A stretch of 64,000 bases of DNA from Pseudomonas fluorescens (GCF_900215245.1 NZ_LT907842.1:6262001-6326000); one strand, 5' to 3'. Positions 38,716 to 48,792 are shown, counted from the first letter of the stretch. Numbers and translations are program-made. The notes: generated by a model from the letters alone, not told the origin.

Positions 38716-40353
38716 CTAGTTGGATTGGCTTCGCAGCTCCTCGATTGAAATTTCGCGCATGCGAAACTTCTGGATCTTGCCGGTTACCGTCATCGGAAAC
38801 TCGTCCACAAACTTAAAGTGTTTGGGCGTCTTGAAGTGCGCAATGCGGCCCTCGCACCAGGTTTGCAGCTCCAGTTCGTTGGCCACATGACCAGGATGGA
38901 GCTTGACCCACGCCACGATCTCTTCACCGTAACGCACATCCGGGATGCCGATGATTTGCACATCCGCCACCGCCGGGTGGGTGAAGAAAAACTCCTCCAG
39001 CTCACGCGGGTAAACGTTTTCACCGCCGCGAATGATCATGTCCTTATTACGCCCGGCGATGCACACGTAGCCGTGCGCGTCCATGCTCGCCAGGTCGCCG
39101 GTGTGCATCCAGCCCGCGTCATCGATGGCGTCACGGGTGCCATCGGGATTGTTCCAGTAGCCGAGCATCACGCTGTAGCCCCGGGTGCACAATTCGCCGA
39201 TCTCACCGCGTGCGACCGTGTTGCCAGCCATGTCGATGATCTTGTTTTCCAGTTGCGGCTGGGTGCGACCGACGGTGGTGACACGGCGTTCAAGGTCGTC
39301 ATTGGCGCCGGTCTGCAATGACACCGGGCTGGTTTCGGTCATGCCGTAGGCAATCTGCACCTCACCCATGTGCAGCTCGCTGATGACGCGGCGCATGACC
39401 TCGATGGGGCATGTGGCGCCGGCCATGATGCCGGTGCGCAGGGCCGACAGGTCGAACTCGCCCCGGCGCGGGTGATCGAGCAACGCGATGAACATCGTCG
39501 GCACCCCGTAGAGGCCAGTGGCGCGCTCTTCGGCGACGGCAGTCAGCGTCAGCAGCGGGTCGAAGCCGTCATTGGGGTAGATCATGGTGGTGCCATGGGT
39601 GATGCAACCAAGGTTGCCCATGACCATACCGAAGCAGTGATACAACGGCACCGGGATCACCAGACGATCCTGCGCCGTGAGGCCCAGGCTTTCACCGACC
39701 ATGTAACCATTGTTGAGGATGTTGTGGTGACTGAGGGTGGCCCCCTTGGGGAAGCCGGTGGTGCCGGAGGTGTACTGGATGTTGACGGCTTGATCAAAGT
39801 GCAGGCTGGCCTGGCGGCTGTGCAGTTGTTCGGGCGGGACGCCTGCGCCGAGGGCCGACAATTGTGACCAGGGCAGGAATCCCGCAGGCGGGCTGGGGTC
39901 GAGGCTGATAAGGCCACGCAGCTCGGGCTTCAGTTCTTGCAGCATCGCGTGGTAATCGGAGCGCTTGAACGACCCGGCACACACCAGCCACTGGCAACCG
40001 GATTGCTTGAGGACGTACGCCAATTCGCTGCTGCGATAGGCCGGGTTGATATTCACCAGAATCACCCCGAGCTTGGCGCTGGCGATTTGGCTGATACACC
40101 ACTCGGCGCAATTGGGGGCCCAGATACCCAGACGGTCACCGGTTTGCATACCCAAGGCCAGGAACGCACGGGCGTGCAGCTCAACGGCCTCGGCCAACTG
40201 TCGCCAGGTGTAGCGACGCTGCTGATGGCGCACCACCAGCGCTTCGCCATCGGGGTACTGCGAGACCGTAGCGTCGAAGGCTTGGCCGATTGTCATGGCC
40301 AGCAACGGTTTGTCCTGAGCGCCACGGCTGTAGCTCTGATTCGGTTGATCCAT
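38716..40353 (-). CDS. Acyl-CoA ligase (AMP-binding) of the leucine locus
   Basis: 545 residues from the ATG at 40353 ([11 protein letters not shown]); an upstream extension reads through the LiuR boxes and is rejected. ANL motifs: [54 protein letters not shown] (in two parts) and [21 protein letters not shown], ending [12 protein letters not shown] with the catalytic Lys. The divergent LiuR boxes point to a role feeding branched-chain or medium-chain acids (for example isovalerate or acetoacetate) into the pathway; the substrate is inferred from context only. Confidence 0.88.
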   Translation of the reverse strand: MDQPNQSYSRGAQDKPLLAMTIGQAFDATVSQYPDGEALVVRHQQRRYTWRQLAEAVELHARAFLALGMQTGDRLGIWAPNCAEWCISQIASAKLGVILVNINPAYRSSELAYVLKQSGCQWLVCAGSFKRSDYHAMLQELKPELRGLISLDPSPPAGFLPWSQLSALGAGVPPEQLHSRQASLHFDQAVNIQYTSGTTGFPKGATLSHHNILNNGYMVGESLGLTAQDRLVIPVPLYHCFGMVMGNLGCITHGTTMIYPNDGFDPLLTLTAVAEERATGLYGVPTMFIALLDHPRRGEFDLSALRTGIMAGATCPIEVMRRVISELHMGEVQIAYGMTETSPVSLQTGANDDLERRVTTVGRTQPQLENKIIDMAGNTVARGEIGELCTRGYSVMLGYWNNPDGTRDAIDDAGWMHTGDLASMDAHGYVCIAGRNKDMIIRGGENVYPRELEEFFFTHPAVADVQIIGIPDVRYGEEIVAWVKLHPGHVANELELQTWCEGRIAHFKTPKHFKFVDEFPMTVTGKIQKFRMREISIEELRSQSN

Positions 40354-40395
40354 AACGACCCCTTTTGTCTTTTTTGTAAGGTGGACGGCGGTTGC

Positions 40396-40453
40396 TTGAC
40401 GTAAACGTAAACTACGATTGACAGCCTCGCAACGCAAGCTTACGTTAACGTAA
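40396..40453. promoter_or_regulatory. Paired LiuR boxes between ligase and liuA
   Basis: TTGACGT-AA-ACGTAAA (40396-40411) and TTACGT-TA-ACGTAA (40440-40453; palindromic) have centres about 43 bases apart, one near each of the two divergent promoters. They share half-sites with the box before liuR. Confidence 0.85.
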
Positions 40454-40518
40454 AGGTGAGCAACCTCCCCCGGCGCTCAACCCACACAAAAACAATGCTC
40501 ACATTAAGGTGCCTGTCC

Positions 40519-41682
40519 ATGAGTTACCCGTCCCTGAACTTCGCCCTCGGCGAAACCATCGACATGCTGCGCGATCAGGTGCAGTCCTTCGTGGCCAAGG
40601 AAATCGCTCCCCGCGCGGCACAGATCGACATCGACAACCTGTTCCCCGCCGATATGTGGCGCAAGTTCGGCGACATGGGCCTGCTGGGTATCACCGTGCC
40701 GGAAGAGTACGGCGGCGCGGGCCTGGGCTACCTGGCCCACGTGGTGGCCATGGAAGAGATCAGCCGCGGTTCCGCGTCGGTTGCGCTGTCCTACGGCGCC
40801 CACTCCAACCTGTGTGTGAACCAGATCAACCGCAACGGCAATCACGCGCAGAAACTCAACTATCTACCTCAATTGATCAGCGGCGAGCATGTCGGCGCCC
40901 TGGCCATGAGCGAGCCGAACGCCGGCTCCGACGTGGTTTCGATGAAGCTACGCGCCGACAAACGCGGCGACCGTTACGTCCTCAACGGCAGCAAGACCTG
41001 GATCACCAACGGCCCCGACGCCACGACTTACGTGATCTACGCCAAGACTGACCTGGAAAAAGGCGCCCATGGCATCACGGCGTTCATCGTCGAGCGCGAC
41101 TGGAAAGGCTTCAGCCGTAGCAACAAGTTCGACAAGCTCGGCATGCGCGGCTCCAACACCTGCGAGCTGTTTTTCGATGACGTTGAGGTGCCCGAAGAAA
41201 ACATCCTCGGCACGCTCAATGGTGGCGTGAAAGTGTTGATGAGCGGCCTGGACTACGAACGCGTGGTGTTGTCCGGCGGCCCCACCGGGATCATGCAAGC
41301 CTGTATGGACCTGATCGTGCCCTATATCCACGACCGCAAACAGTTCGGCCAGAGCATCGGCGAGTTCCAACTGATCCAGGGCAAGGTGGCTGACATGTAC
41401 ACCCAGCTCAACGCCAGCCGCGCTTACCTCTACGCGGTGGCCCAGGCCTGCGAGCGTGGCGAAACCACGCGCAAGGATGCGGCCGGGGTGATTCTTTACA
41501 GCGCCGAACGCGCCACGCAAATGGCCCTCGACGCAATCCAGATTCTCGGCGGCAACGGCTACATCAACGAATTCCCCGCCGGGCGACTGCTGCGAGACGC
41601 CAAGCTGTACGAGATTGGCGCCGGCACCAGTGAGATTCGCCGGATGTTGATCGGCCGCGAACTGTTTAACGAAACCCGCTGA
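40519..41682 (+). CDS. liuA: Isovaleryl-CoA dehydrogenase
   Basis: 387 residues from the ATG at 40519 ([18 protein letters not shown]); residues upstream in the frame come from the operator region. Acyl-CoA dehydrogenase motifs [16 protein letters not shown] and the C-terminal [32 protein letters not shown] (two parts). The Glu in [11 protein letters not shown] lies at the position of the isovaleryl-specific catalytic base. First gene of liuABCD; oxidises isovaleryl-CoA to 3-methylcrotonyl-CoA. Confidence 0.95.
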   Translation: MSYPSLNFALGETIDMLRDQVQSFVAKEIAPRAAQIDIDNLFPADMWRKFGDMGLLGITVPEEYGGAGLGYLAHVVAMEEISRGSASVALSYGAHSNLCVNQINRNGNHAQKLNYLPQLISGEHVGALAMSEPNAGSDVVSMKLRADKRGDRYVLNGSKTWITNGPDATTYVIYAKTDLEKGAHGITAFIVERDWKGFSRSNKFDKLGMRGSNTCELFFDDVEVPEENILGTLNGGVKVLMSGLDYERVVLSGGPTGIMQACMDLIVPYIHDRKQFGQSIGEFQLIQGKVADMYTQLNASRAYLYAVAQACERGETTRKDAAGVILYSAERATQMALDAIQILGGNGYINEFPAGRLLRDAKLYEIGAGTSEIRRMLIGRELFNETR

Positions 41683-41693
41683 CGGAGCGCGCC

Positions 41694-43301
41694 ATGGCCA
41701 CCCTGCACACCCAGCTCAACCCGCGCTCGGCGGAGTTTGCCGCCAACAGCGCAGCGATGCGCCACCAGGTCGACGCCCTTCACACCCTGCTCGCCCACGT
41801 GCAACAAGGCGGCGGCGCAAAAGCCCAGGAGCGGCACACCTCACGCGGCAAGCTGCTACCTCGCGAGCGAATCAACCGCCTGCTCGATCCTGGCTCGCCG
41901 TTCCTTGAACTCAGCCAACTGGCTGCTCATCAGGTGTACGGCGAAGACGTACCCGCCGCCGGCGTGATTGCCGGGATCGGCCGCGTAGAAGGCGTCGAAT
42001 GCATGATCGTCGCCAACGACGCCACGGTAAAAGGCGGCTCGTACTACCCGCTCACGGTAAAAAAACACCTGCGCGCCCAGACCATCGCCGAGCAAAATCG
42101 CCTGCCGTGCATCTACCTGGTGGATTCCGGCGGCGCCAACCTGCCCCGTCAGGACGAAGTGTTCCCCGACCGCGAACACTTTGGGCGCATCTTCTTCAAC
42201 CAAGCCAACATGAGCGCCCAGGGCATCCCGCAGATCGCCGTGGTGATGGGCTCGTGCACCGCCGGCGGCGCGTATGTGCCGGCGATGGCCGACGAAGCGA
42301 TCATGGTGCGCCAGCAAGCGACGATCTTCCTCGCCGGGCCGCCACTGGTCAAAGCGGCGACCGGAGAAGTGGTCAGCGCCGAAGACCTGGGCGGTGCCGA
42401 TGTGCACTGCAAGATCTCCGGTGTCGCCGACCACTATGCCGACAGTGATGAACACGCCCTGGCCCTTGCGCGGCGCAGCGTGGCCAACCTTAACTGGCGC
42501 AAACAGGGCGAGCTGTTACAACGCCCGCCGGTGGCGCCGCTGTACGGCGGCGAAGAGCTCTATGGCGTAATTCCGGCCGATGCCAAGCAACCGTTTGATG
42601 TGCGCGAAGTGATTGCGCGCCTGGTGGACGGCTCGGTGTTCGATGAGTTCAAGGCGCTGTTCGGCACCACCTTGGTCTGCGGCTTTGCCCACCTTCACGG
42701 CTACCCGATTGCGATCCTCGCCAATAACGGGATTCTGTTTGCCGAAGCGGCACAAAAAGGTGCGCACTTTATTGAACTGGCCTGCCAGCGCGGGACTCCC
42801 CTGCTGTTCCTGCAAAACATCACCGGCTTTATGGTCGGCCAAAAGTACGAAGCCGGCGGCATCGCCAAACATGGCGCCAAGCTGGTCACCGCCGTGGCCT
42901 GCGCCAAGGTGCCGAAGTTTACGGTGATCATCGGCGGCAGCTTTGGTGCCGGCAACTATGGCATGTGCGGCCGCGCCTACGACCCGCGGTTTCTGTGGAT
43001 GTGGCCGAACGCGCGCATCGGCGTAATGGGCGCCGAACAAGCGGCCGGCGTATTGGTCCAGGTCAAGCGTGAACAGGCCGAACGTGCTGGCGTCGGGTTC
43101 AGCGCCGAGGAAGAAGCCGCCATCCAGCAGCCGATCCTCGACCAGTACGAAACCCAGGGCCACCCGTACTACTCCAGCGCACGCCTGTGGGATGACGGTG
43201 TGATTGACCCGTTGCAGACCCGTGACGTGCTGGCGCTGGCCTTGTCCGCTGCGCTGAATGCCCCCATCGAGCCGAGCCGCTTCGGCGTGTTCCGCATGTA
43301 A
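41694..43301 (+). CDS. liuB: Methylcrotonoyl-CoA carboxylase beta subunit
   Basis: 535 residues, carboxyltransferase with N- and C-terminal crotonase-like halves: [35 protein letters not shown], then [20 protein letters not shown] and [20 protein letters not shown]. Takes the carboxyl group from biotin on LiuD to 3-methylcrotonyl-CoA. 11 bases after liuA. Confidence 0.95.
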   Translation: MATLHTQLNPRSAEFAANSAAMRHQVDALHTLLAHVQQGGGAKAQERHTSRGKLLPRERINRLLDPGSPFLELSQLAAHQVYGEDVPAAGVIAGIGRVEGVECMIVANDATVKGGSYYPLTVKKHLRAQTIAEQNRLPCIYLVDSGGANLPRQDEVFPDREHFGRIFFNQANMSAQGIPQIAVVMGSCTAGGAYVPAMADEAIMVRQQATIFLAGPPLVKAATGEVVSAEDLGGADVHCKISGVADHYADSDEHALALARRSVANLNWRKQGELLQRPPVAPLYGGEELYGVIPADAKQPFDVREVIARLVDGSVFDEFKALFGTTLVCGFAHLHGYPIAILANNGILFAEAAQKGAHFIELACQRGTPLLFLQNITGFMVGQKYEAGGIAKHGAKLVTAVACAKVPKFTVIIGGSFGAGNYGMCGRAYDPRFLWMWPNARIGVMGAEQAAGVLVQVKREQAERAGVGFSAEEEAAIQQPILDQYETQGHPYYSSARLWDDGVIDPLQTRDVLALALSAALNAPIEPSRFGVFRM

Positions 43302-43315
43302 ATGGAGCTGTACCC

Positions 43316-44122
43316 ATGAGCGATTTCAACACCCTCGAACTGATCACCGACAGCCGTGGCTTTGCCACGCTGTGGCTCAGTCGTGAAGCCAAGAACAACG
43401 CGTTCAACGCCGAGATGATCCGCGAACTGATCATTGCCCTGGACCAGGTGCAGGGTGATTCGTCGCTGCGTTTCCTGGTGCTGCGTGGACGCGGCAAACA
43501 TTTCAGCGCCGGTGCTGACCTGGCCTGGATGCAGCAATCTGCCGAGCTGGACTATCACACCAACCTTGACGACGCGCGCGAACTGGCCGAACTGATGTAC
43601 AACCTGGCCAAGCTGAAAATCCCGACGCTGGCGGTGGTACAAGGCGCGGCCTACGGCGGCGCACTGGGCTTGATCAGTTGCTGCGACATGGCGATTGGCG
43701 CCGATGACGCGCAGTTCTGCCTGTCGGAAGTGCGCATCGGCCTCGCACCGGCGGTAATCAGCCCGTTCGTGGTGCAGGCCATCGGCGAGCGTGCGGCGCG
43801 CCGCTATGCGCTGACGGCCGAGCGGTTTGGTGGTCAGCAGGCACGGCATATCGGCTTGTTGGCGGAAAGTTACCCGGTGGGCGAACTGGACCAGCACGTA
43901 GAACAGTGGGTCGCCAATCTGCTGCTTAACAGCCCGGCCGCCATGCGCGCCAGCAAGGATTTGTTGCGTGAAGTCGGTAACGGCGCACTCACCCCGGCCT
44001 TGCGTCGTTACTGCGAAAATGCGATTGCGCGGATCCGCGTCAGCGCCGAGGGTCAGGAAGGCTTGCGGTCCTTCCTGCAAAAACGCTCGCCCAGCTGGCA
44101 AGTGCAGGAGCCCCGTTCATGA
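43316..44122 (+). CDS. liuC: Methylglutaconyl-CoA hydratase
   Basis: 268 residues, crotonase fold: RGRGKHFSAGADLAWMQ oxyanion region, GAAYGGALGLISCCDMAIG, and LSEVRIGLAPAVISPFV carrying the second catalytic Glu. Makes HMG-CoA from 3-methylglutaconyl-CoA, the substrate of LiuE. 14 bases after liuB and overlapping liuD by four. Confidence 0.93.
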   Translation: MSDFNTLELITDSRGFATLWLSREAKNNAFNAEMIRELIIALDQVQGDSSLRFLVLRGRGKHFSAGADLAWMQQSAELDYHTNLDDARELAELMYNLAKLKIPTLAVVQGAAYGGALGLISCCDMAIGADDAQFCLSEVRIGLAPAVISPFVVQAIGERAARRYALTAERFGGQQARHIGLLAESYPVGELDQHVEQWVANLLLNSPAAMRASKDLLREVGNGALTPALRRYCENAIARIRVSAEGQEGLRSFLQKRSPSWQVQEPRS

Positions 44123-46044
44123 GCACACTGACCACCGTGCTGGTGGCCAACCGTGGCGAGATTGCTTGCAGAGTGATGCGCACAGCCAAGGCCATGGGCC
44201 TGACCACCGTGGCGGTACACAGCGCCACGGACCGCGATGCGCGGCATAGCCGCGAAGCGGATATTCGTGTCGACCTGGGGGGTAGCAAGGCCACCGACAG
44301 CTACCTGCAAATCGACAAGCTGATCGCCGCCGCCCAGGCCAGCGGCGCCCAGGCGATCCATCCGGGGTATGGTTTCCTGTCGGAAAATGCCGGGTTTGCC
44401 CGTGCAATTGAAGCGGCGGGTTTGATCTTCCTCGGCCCGCCCGCCTCGGCCATTGACGCCATGGGCAGCAAATCGGCAGCCAAGGCATTGATGGAAAAGG
44501 CCGGCGTGCCGCTGGTGCCGGGTTATCACGGCGACGCCCAGGACCTGGAAACCTTTCGCGACGCCTGTGAACGTATCGGTTATCCGGTGTTGCTCAAGGC
44601 CACGGCGGGCGGCGGCGGCAAAGGCATGAAAGTGGTCGAGGAAGTCAGCCAACTGGCCGAAGCCCTGGCGTCGGCCCAGCGCGAAGCGCTTTCATCCTTC
44701 GGCAACGGGCAGATGCTGGTGGAAAAATACCTGCTCAAGCCACGCCATGTGGAAATCCAGGTGTTTGCCGATCAGCACGGCCACTGCCTGTACCTCAATG
44801 AACGCGACTGCTCGATTCAACGTCGTCACCAAAAAGTCGTGGAGGAAGCGCCGGCGCCGGGCCTGGGGGTTGAACAGCGCAAAGCGATGGGCGAAGCCGC
44901 GGTGCGCGCGGCCCAGGCGATCGGCTACGTGGGCGCGGGGACCGTGGAGTTCTTGCTGGACGCCCGCGGCGAATTTTTCTTTATGGAGATGAACACGCGA
45001 TTGCAAGTGGAGCACCCGGTGACCGAGGCAATTACCGGCCTCGACCTGGTGGCCTGGCAGATTCGTGTCGCTCAGGGTGAGCCACTGCCGATCACTCAAG
45101 CCCAGGTGCCGTTGATCGGTCATGCGATTGAAGTGCGCTTGTATGCCGAGGACCCGGCCAATGATTTCCTGCCGGCCACCGGGCGCCTTGCGCTGTACCG
45201 CGAATCTGCGCCGGGGCCGGGCCGTCGGGTGGACAGCGGCGTAGAACAAGGCGATAGCGTTTCCCCCTTCTACGACCCGATGCTCGGCAAACTGATTGCC
45301 TGGGGCGAAGACCGGGAACAGGCGCGTCTGCGCTTGTTGAGCATGCTGGATGAGTTCGCCGTGGGCGGGCTGAAGACCAACCTCGGCTTCCTGCGGCGCA
45401 TCATCGGCCACCCGGCATTTGCGGCAGCCGAATTGGATACCGGGTTTATTCCGCGCTATCAGGACGAGCTGCTGCCCGTGGCCGGCACCTTGAGCGATGA
45501 ATTCTGGCAGGCAGCGGGCTCGGCGTTTATGCAGAGTTTGCCGGCCGGTGACGGGCCTTGGGCGGATACACGCGGGTTTCGCGCGGGGTTACCGGCCGAG
45601 GTTTCGCTGCACCTGAGCTGCAATGGGCAAGATCAATGGGTCAGGCTGTGCGGGAACTCGCCGCAGTTGCAAGGCGATCAGCTACTGGTCGAACACAACG
45701 GCGTACGCCGCGCTCATCTGGCGGTGCGTGACGAAGGCTCTGTGTACTTGCGCTGGAACGGTGAGATGCACGCCGTCACGCTGTTTGACCCGATTGCGGC
45801 GGTCGAGGCCAACCAGTCTCATCAGGGTGGCCTCACCGCGCCGATGAATGGCAGCATCGTGCGGGTGCTGGTGGAGGTCGGACAACGCGTGGAAGCCGGA
45901 ACCCAACTGGTGGTATTGGAGGCGATGAAGATGGAGCACAGCATCCGCGCGCCGCAAACCGGCGTGGTCAAGGCGCTGTATTGCCAGGAAGGCGAAATGG
46001 TTGCCGAAGGCAGTGCCTTGGTGGAGCTGGAAACGGCGGACTAG
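44119..46044 (+). CDS. liuD: Methylcrotonoyl-CoA carboxylase alpha (biotin) subunit
   Basis: 641 residues. Biotin carboxylase region (VLVANRGEIACRVMRTAKAMG, ATAGGGGKGMKVV, FMEMNTRLQVEHPVTE), a central BT-like segment, and a C-terminal biotinyl domain with the carrier Lys in VLEAMKMEHSI. Carboxylates biotin with ATP and bicarbonate. Its stop overlaps that of the convergent S24 repressor (shared CTAG, 46041-46044). Confidence 0.96.
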   Translation: MSTLTTVLVANRGEIACRVMRTAKAMGLTTVAVHSATDRDARHSREADIRVDLGGSKATDSYLQIDKLIAAAQASGAQAIHPGYGFLSENAGFARAIEAAGLIFLGPPASAIDAMGSKSAAKALMEKAGVPLVPGYHGDAQDLETFRDACERIGYPVLLKATAGGGGKGMKVVEEVSQLAEALASAQREALSSFGNGQMLVEKYLLKPRHVEIQVFADQHGHCLYLNERDCSIQRRHQKVVEEAPAPGLGVEQRKAMGEAAVRAAQAIGYVGAGTVEFLLDARGEFFFMEMNTRLQVEHPVTEAITGLDLVAWQIRVAQGEPLPITQAQVPLIGHAIEVRLYAEDPANDFLPATGRLALYRESAPGPGRRVDSGVEQGDSVSPFYDPMLGKLIAWGEDREQARLRLLSMLDEFAVGGLKTNLGFLRRIIGHPAFAAAELDTGFIPRYQDELLPVAGTLSDEFWQAAGSAFMQSLPAGDGPWADTRGFRAGLPAEVSLHLSCNGQDQWVRLCGNSPQLQGDQLLVEHNGVRRAHLAVRDEGSVYLRWNGEMHAVTLFDPIAAVEANQSHQGGLTAPMNGSIVRVLVEVGQRVEAGTQLVVLEAMKMEHSIRAPQTGVVKALYCQEGEMVAEGSALVELETAD

Positions 46045-46676
46045 AACTTCGCAGTGGCTTGCACGACGACCCCAAGAATTCGGCAATCGCCGGTGAACCG
46101 TAATTTGGGGTAAGTCGGGTTGAGCGGCACCAGGTAAAGCTGGCCGCTCTCTTCCATCAACTGGCGAAAGGTCGCCTGGGTGCTGTCGGCCCATTGCGCG
46201 ACTACCAGTTTACCGGGTTCGGCATCAATGGCCGGGTCCACCAGGATCAGCATGCCTGCGCCGATGCTCAGCCCGCTGGGGGCGGTCATGGCGTCTCCTG
46301 TCACGGGCAGCCAGAAGGCATCACCCCGGGCGTGGTAATCGGTTAATTCGAACCGTGCCGGGCCGTAGGTCGGGCGTTCTTCACGCACTTCACAGACGCC
46401 CTTCCAGTCGCTGACCGGGTAGCGAAAATACGGGTTGTAGTGTTTTGCCAAAGCCGGCGCTGCATGGGCTCTCTCACGAATTTCCAGCGCGACTTCCAGG
46501 TCGCCCAGCCCTAGCTCGGCGAGTACCCGGTTCATGTCCGCCAGGCTCGGCACACGACGTTTGTTGAGCCAATGCCCAACGCCGCCCTGGGACATGCCCA
46601 AGCGTTCGGCCAACTCGTCCTGCGTGACCTTGCGGTCTTTCATGTTGGCTTTGACCAACGCTATCCAGTTATCCAT
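46041..46676 (-). CDS. XRE/S24-type repressor lacking the Ser-Lys dyad
   Basis: 211 residues from the ATG at 46676 (MDNWIALVKANMKDRK). HTH at about residues 15-50 (KVTQDELAERLGMSQGGVGHWLNKRRVPS), then a LexA/CI-like C-terminal domain. In self-cleaving repressors the nucleophile Ser sits in a G[DMN]SM motif; here it reads GDAM (Ala129). The general base Lys expected in the T-x-K-x-L stretch reads TFRQL (Arg171). It is therefore probably not RecA-cleavable and would repress by other cues. A perfect palindrome in the divergent promoter is a likely operator; the DUF6124 gene beyond it may be a target. Confidence 0.85.
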   Translation of the reverse strand: MDNWIALVKANMKDRKVTQDELAERLGMSQGGVGHWLNKRRVPSLADMNRVLAELGLGDLEVALEIRERAHAAPALAKHYNPYFRYPVSDWKGVCEVREERPTYGPARFELTDYHARGDAFWLPVTGDAMTAPSGLSIGAGMLILVDPAIDAEPGKLVVAQWADSTQATFRQLMEESGQLYLVPLNPTYPKLRFTGDCRILGVVVQATAKF

Positions 46677-46745
46677 GGGGCGTGACGATACGTTGCGTGT
46701 TCGCCACGACAATAAACAGTTTGTAGTAATCCATCAAATGACATA

Positions 46746-46760
46746 AATACGATTCGTATT
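46746..46760. promoter_or_regulatory. Palindromic operator AATACGA-T-TCGTATT
   Basis: A perfect 7-bp inverted repeat with one central base, between the S24-type repressor and the DUF6124 gene, in an AT-rich stretch. The size and symmetry fit a Cro/CI-like dimer site. Link to the repressor is inferred from position. Confidence 0.65.
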
Positions 46761-46806
46761 AATATCAGGTGCAGGTTTTCGACATTCACTCAGAGTAACC
46801 GCCCTC

Positions 46807-47157
46807 ATGACGACCAGCCCCAATCACCAGCCTGGCGCAATTGAATCCGACGAACTATTGCTCATGCGCAACAGCGGCGCCGCCAAGCGCGCACTCGATT
46901 TTTACTTGAAAGTGGATGTGTCGGCGCCGATCACGGACGCGCCGTTCTTCGACATCAAGCCCGGCATCAGCCATGAGGACGCACTGGTGCACGCGTCGGA
47001 TCTGTTACGCAGCGCGGCAGCGGCAGCCTATGAATCGGCCAGCAGCCGTCAGGGCAATCAACGGGACCTGGCGTTTTCGGTGGTGTATTTGATAGATATG
47101 GCGAAGGCGATGGTGGAGCAGACGTTGCACGTGCCTGCGGCTCAAGCCAGCGCATGA
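46807..47157 (+). CDS. DUF6124 family protein (second copy)
   Basis: 116 residues, related to the protein at 15442: GAAKRALDFYLK near the N-terminus, FDIKPGISHEDALVHASDLLRSAAAAAYESAS in the middle and LAFSVVYLIDMAKAMVEQTLHV at the end. No function is known. It lacks the long structured leader of the first copy and instead shares a short divergent promoter with the S24-type repressor. Confidence 0.8.
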   Translation: MTTSPNHQPGAIESDELLLMRNSGAAKRALDFYLKVDVSAPITDAPFFDIKPGISHEDALVHASDLLRSAAAAAYESASSRQGNQRDLAFSVVYLIDMAKAMVEQTLHVPAAQASA

Positions 47158-47200
47158 CGGGCACGAAAGAAAAATATTTCTATCCGACGGATAAAAACAT

Positions 47201-47228
47201 TTGACTTGCAAATGATAATGATTACTAT
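47201..47228 (+). promoter_or_regulatory. prrF promoter with Fur box
   Basis: -35 TTGACT (47201-47206), 16-base spacer, -10 TACTAT (47223-47228). A Fur-box-like sequence AAATGATAATGATTACTAT overlaps the spacer and -10, so Fe-Fur would block transcription. Confidence 0.85.
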
Positions 47229-47234
47229 TGGACC

Positions 47235-47350
47235 CAGCTGATCGCGAGATCAGTCGATAGACCAAGAGACCTTAGGTCGGACTCTTGGAATATCTCCTCA
47301 TCAGGCTAATCACGGTTTTTGACCCGGCTCTTTGGCCGGGTCTTTTTTTT
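47235..47350 (+). ncRNA. prrF: PrrF iron-responsive small RNA
   Basis: About 115 bases. A 5' hairpin CTGATC-GCGA-GATCAG (47238-47253) is followed by the highly conserved single-stranded core ATATCTCCTCATCAGGCTAA (from 47290) and a Rho-independent terminator GACCCGGC/GCCGGGTC plus eight T residues (47321-47350). PrrF represses iron-containing and non-essential iron-using proteins when iron is scarce. Only one copy is present here, not the tandem pair seen in P. aeruginosa. Confidence 0.93.
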
Positions 47351-47479
47351 GCCAGTTTCCCTGGCTTGGCTTCAGGCTAATGAAGACTGTGTGTTGCTTG
47401 ATGGCGCGCATGGTAGCAAAAGACCATTGCCAAAACAAAGTCGAGCGGCCGCTCTGGCCCGGATCTTTGCGAAATAGCG

Positions 47480-47498
47480 CTTGAGAATCAATCTCATA
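47480..47498. promoter_or_regulatory. Second Fur-box-like site
   Basis: CTTGAGAATCAATCTCATA; its complement matches 15 of 19 positions of the common Pseudomonas Fur site (AATGAGAATGATTCTCATT, from memory). No convincing gene start is near except the M14 carboxypeptidase 126 bases downstream. A 6-bp palindrome ATGCAA/TTGCAT lies at 47542-47558. The rest of 47351-47623 shows nothing coding. Confidence 0.45.
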
Positions 47499-47623
47499 GA
47501 TTCTAAGCTGCTGTTGCGTCAAGGATGACGCCCCCTCCCCCATGCAACAATTTTGCATCAAGATTTCGTCCGACTCCTGTGTAAGATATCCGCCACAACA
47601 ATCATACTCAGGCAGCCCAGACT

Positions 47624-48775
47624 ATGACCGTGGCCTTGACCTCCATCAAGATCAGCACCGACTTCGACAGCGGCAACATCCAGGTCCTGGATGCCAGCGA
47701 CGCGTACCACCTGTTGCTGGCGATCAAACCCGATACCCGCAGCGCGCATTTCCAATGGTTCCACTTCAAGGCCGAAGGTATGCACGTGGGCCACACCCAC
47801 ACTTTCCGCTTGAGCAACGCCAGCCAGTCGTCCTACAAAAACGCCTGGAGCGGCTATAACGCCGTGGCGTCCTACGACCATATCAACTGGTTCCGCGTGC
47901 CCACGCGCTTTGATGGCGAAACGCTGCACATCAGTTTGGAAACCTGCGAGAAACACGCGTGGATCGCTTACTTCGAACCCTACAGCCGTGAACGTCATGA
48001 CTGGCTGATCGAGCAGGCGTTGAATCGCGCTGGCACCCAATTGCTCGCTACCGGCAAAAGTGCCGAGGGCCGCGACATCCAACTGCTGCGTCGCGGCAAA
48101 GGTGGCGAAGGCCGGCGCAATGTCTGGATCATCGCCCAGCAACACCCCGGCGAACACATGGCCGAATGGTTCATGGAAGGGGTTATCGAACGCCTGCAAC
48201 AGGACGGTGACACCGAGCTGAAAAAACTCCTGTCCGTCGCCGACCTGTACCTTATTCCGAACATGAACCCTGACGGCGCGTTCCATGGCCACTTGCGCAC
48301 CAACGCGATGGGCCAGGACCTGAACCGTGCCTGGCAGAACGCCAGCCAGGAGATCAGCCCGGAAGTGCTGTTCGCCCAGCAACAGATGGAAAAATACGGC
48401 GTCGACCTGTTCCTCGATATCCACGGCGACGAGGAAATCCCCTACGTGTTCACCGCCGGCTGCGAAGGCAACCCCGGTTACACCCCGCGTATCGAGGCGC
48501 TGGAAAAACACTTCCGCAGCCACTTGAGCGCCCTGACCCGCGACTTCCAGACCACTCACGGTTACACCCGTGACCTGCCGGGCGAAGCCAACATGACGCT
48601 GGCCTGCAATGCGGTCGGTGAACGGTATGACTGCCTGTCACTGACCCTGGAGATGCCCTTCAAGGACAACGACGACGCGCCCAACCCGAAGACCGGTTGG
48701 TCAGGTGAACGCTCCAAACAGCTGGGCAAGGACGTATTGAGCACCGTGGCCGACATCGTCACCGTGCTACGCTAA
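47624..48775 (+). CDS. M14-family zinc carboxypeptidase (cytosolic CCP-like)
   Basis: 383 residues, no signal peptide. An N-terminal beta-rich domain (about 1-130, FQWFHFKAEGMHVGHTHTF) precedes the peptidase domain with QQHPGEHMAEW (zinc HxxE), NMNPDGAFHGHLRTN, FLDIHGDEEIPYVF (third zinc His) and LTLEMPFKDN with the catalytic Glu. This layout matches cytosolic carboxypeptidases of the CCP/Nna1 type. Bacterial substrate unknown. Confidence 0.9.
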   Translation: MTVALTSIKISTDFDSGNIQVLDASDAYHLLLAIKPDTRSAHFQWFHFKAEGMHVGHTHTFRLSNASQSSYKNAWSGYNAVASYDHINWFRVPTRFDGETLHISLETCEKHAWIAYFEPYSRERHDWLIEQALNRAGTQLLATGKSAEGRDIQLLRRGKGGEGRRNVWIIAQQHPGEHMAEWFMEGVIERLQQDGDTELKKLLSVADLYLIPNMNPDGAFHGHLRTNAMGQDLNRAWQNASQEISPEVLFAQQQMEKYGVDLFLDIHGDEEIPYVFTAGCEGNPGYTPRIEALEKHFRSHLSALTRDFQTTHGYTRDLPGEANMTLACNAVGERYDCLSLTLEMPFKDNDDAPNPKTGWSGERSKQLGKDVLSTVADIVTVLR

Positions 48776-48792
48776 CCCCGCTGCCCCCGGCA

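Noticed and set aside
47310..47561. 83-codon minus-strand frame downstream of PrrF
   Set aside because: It runs through the PrrF terminator and has no family resemblance or Shine-Dalgarno site.
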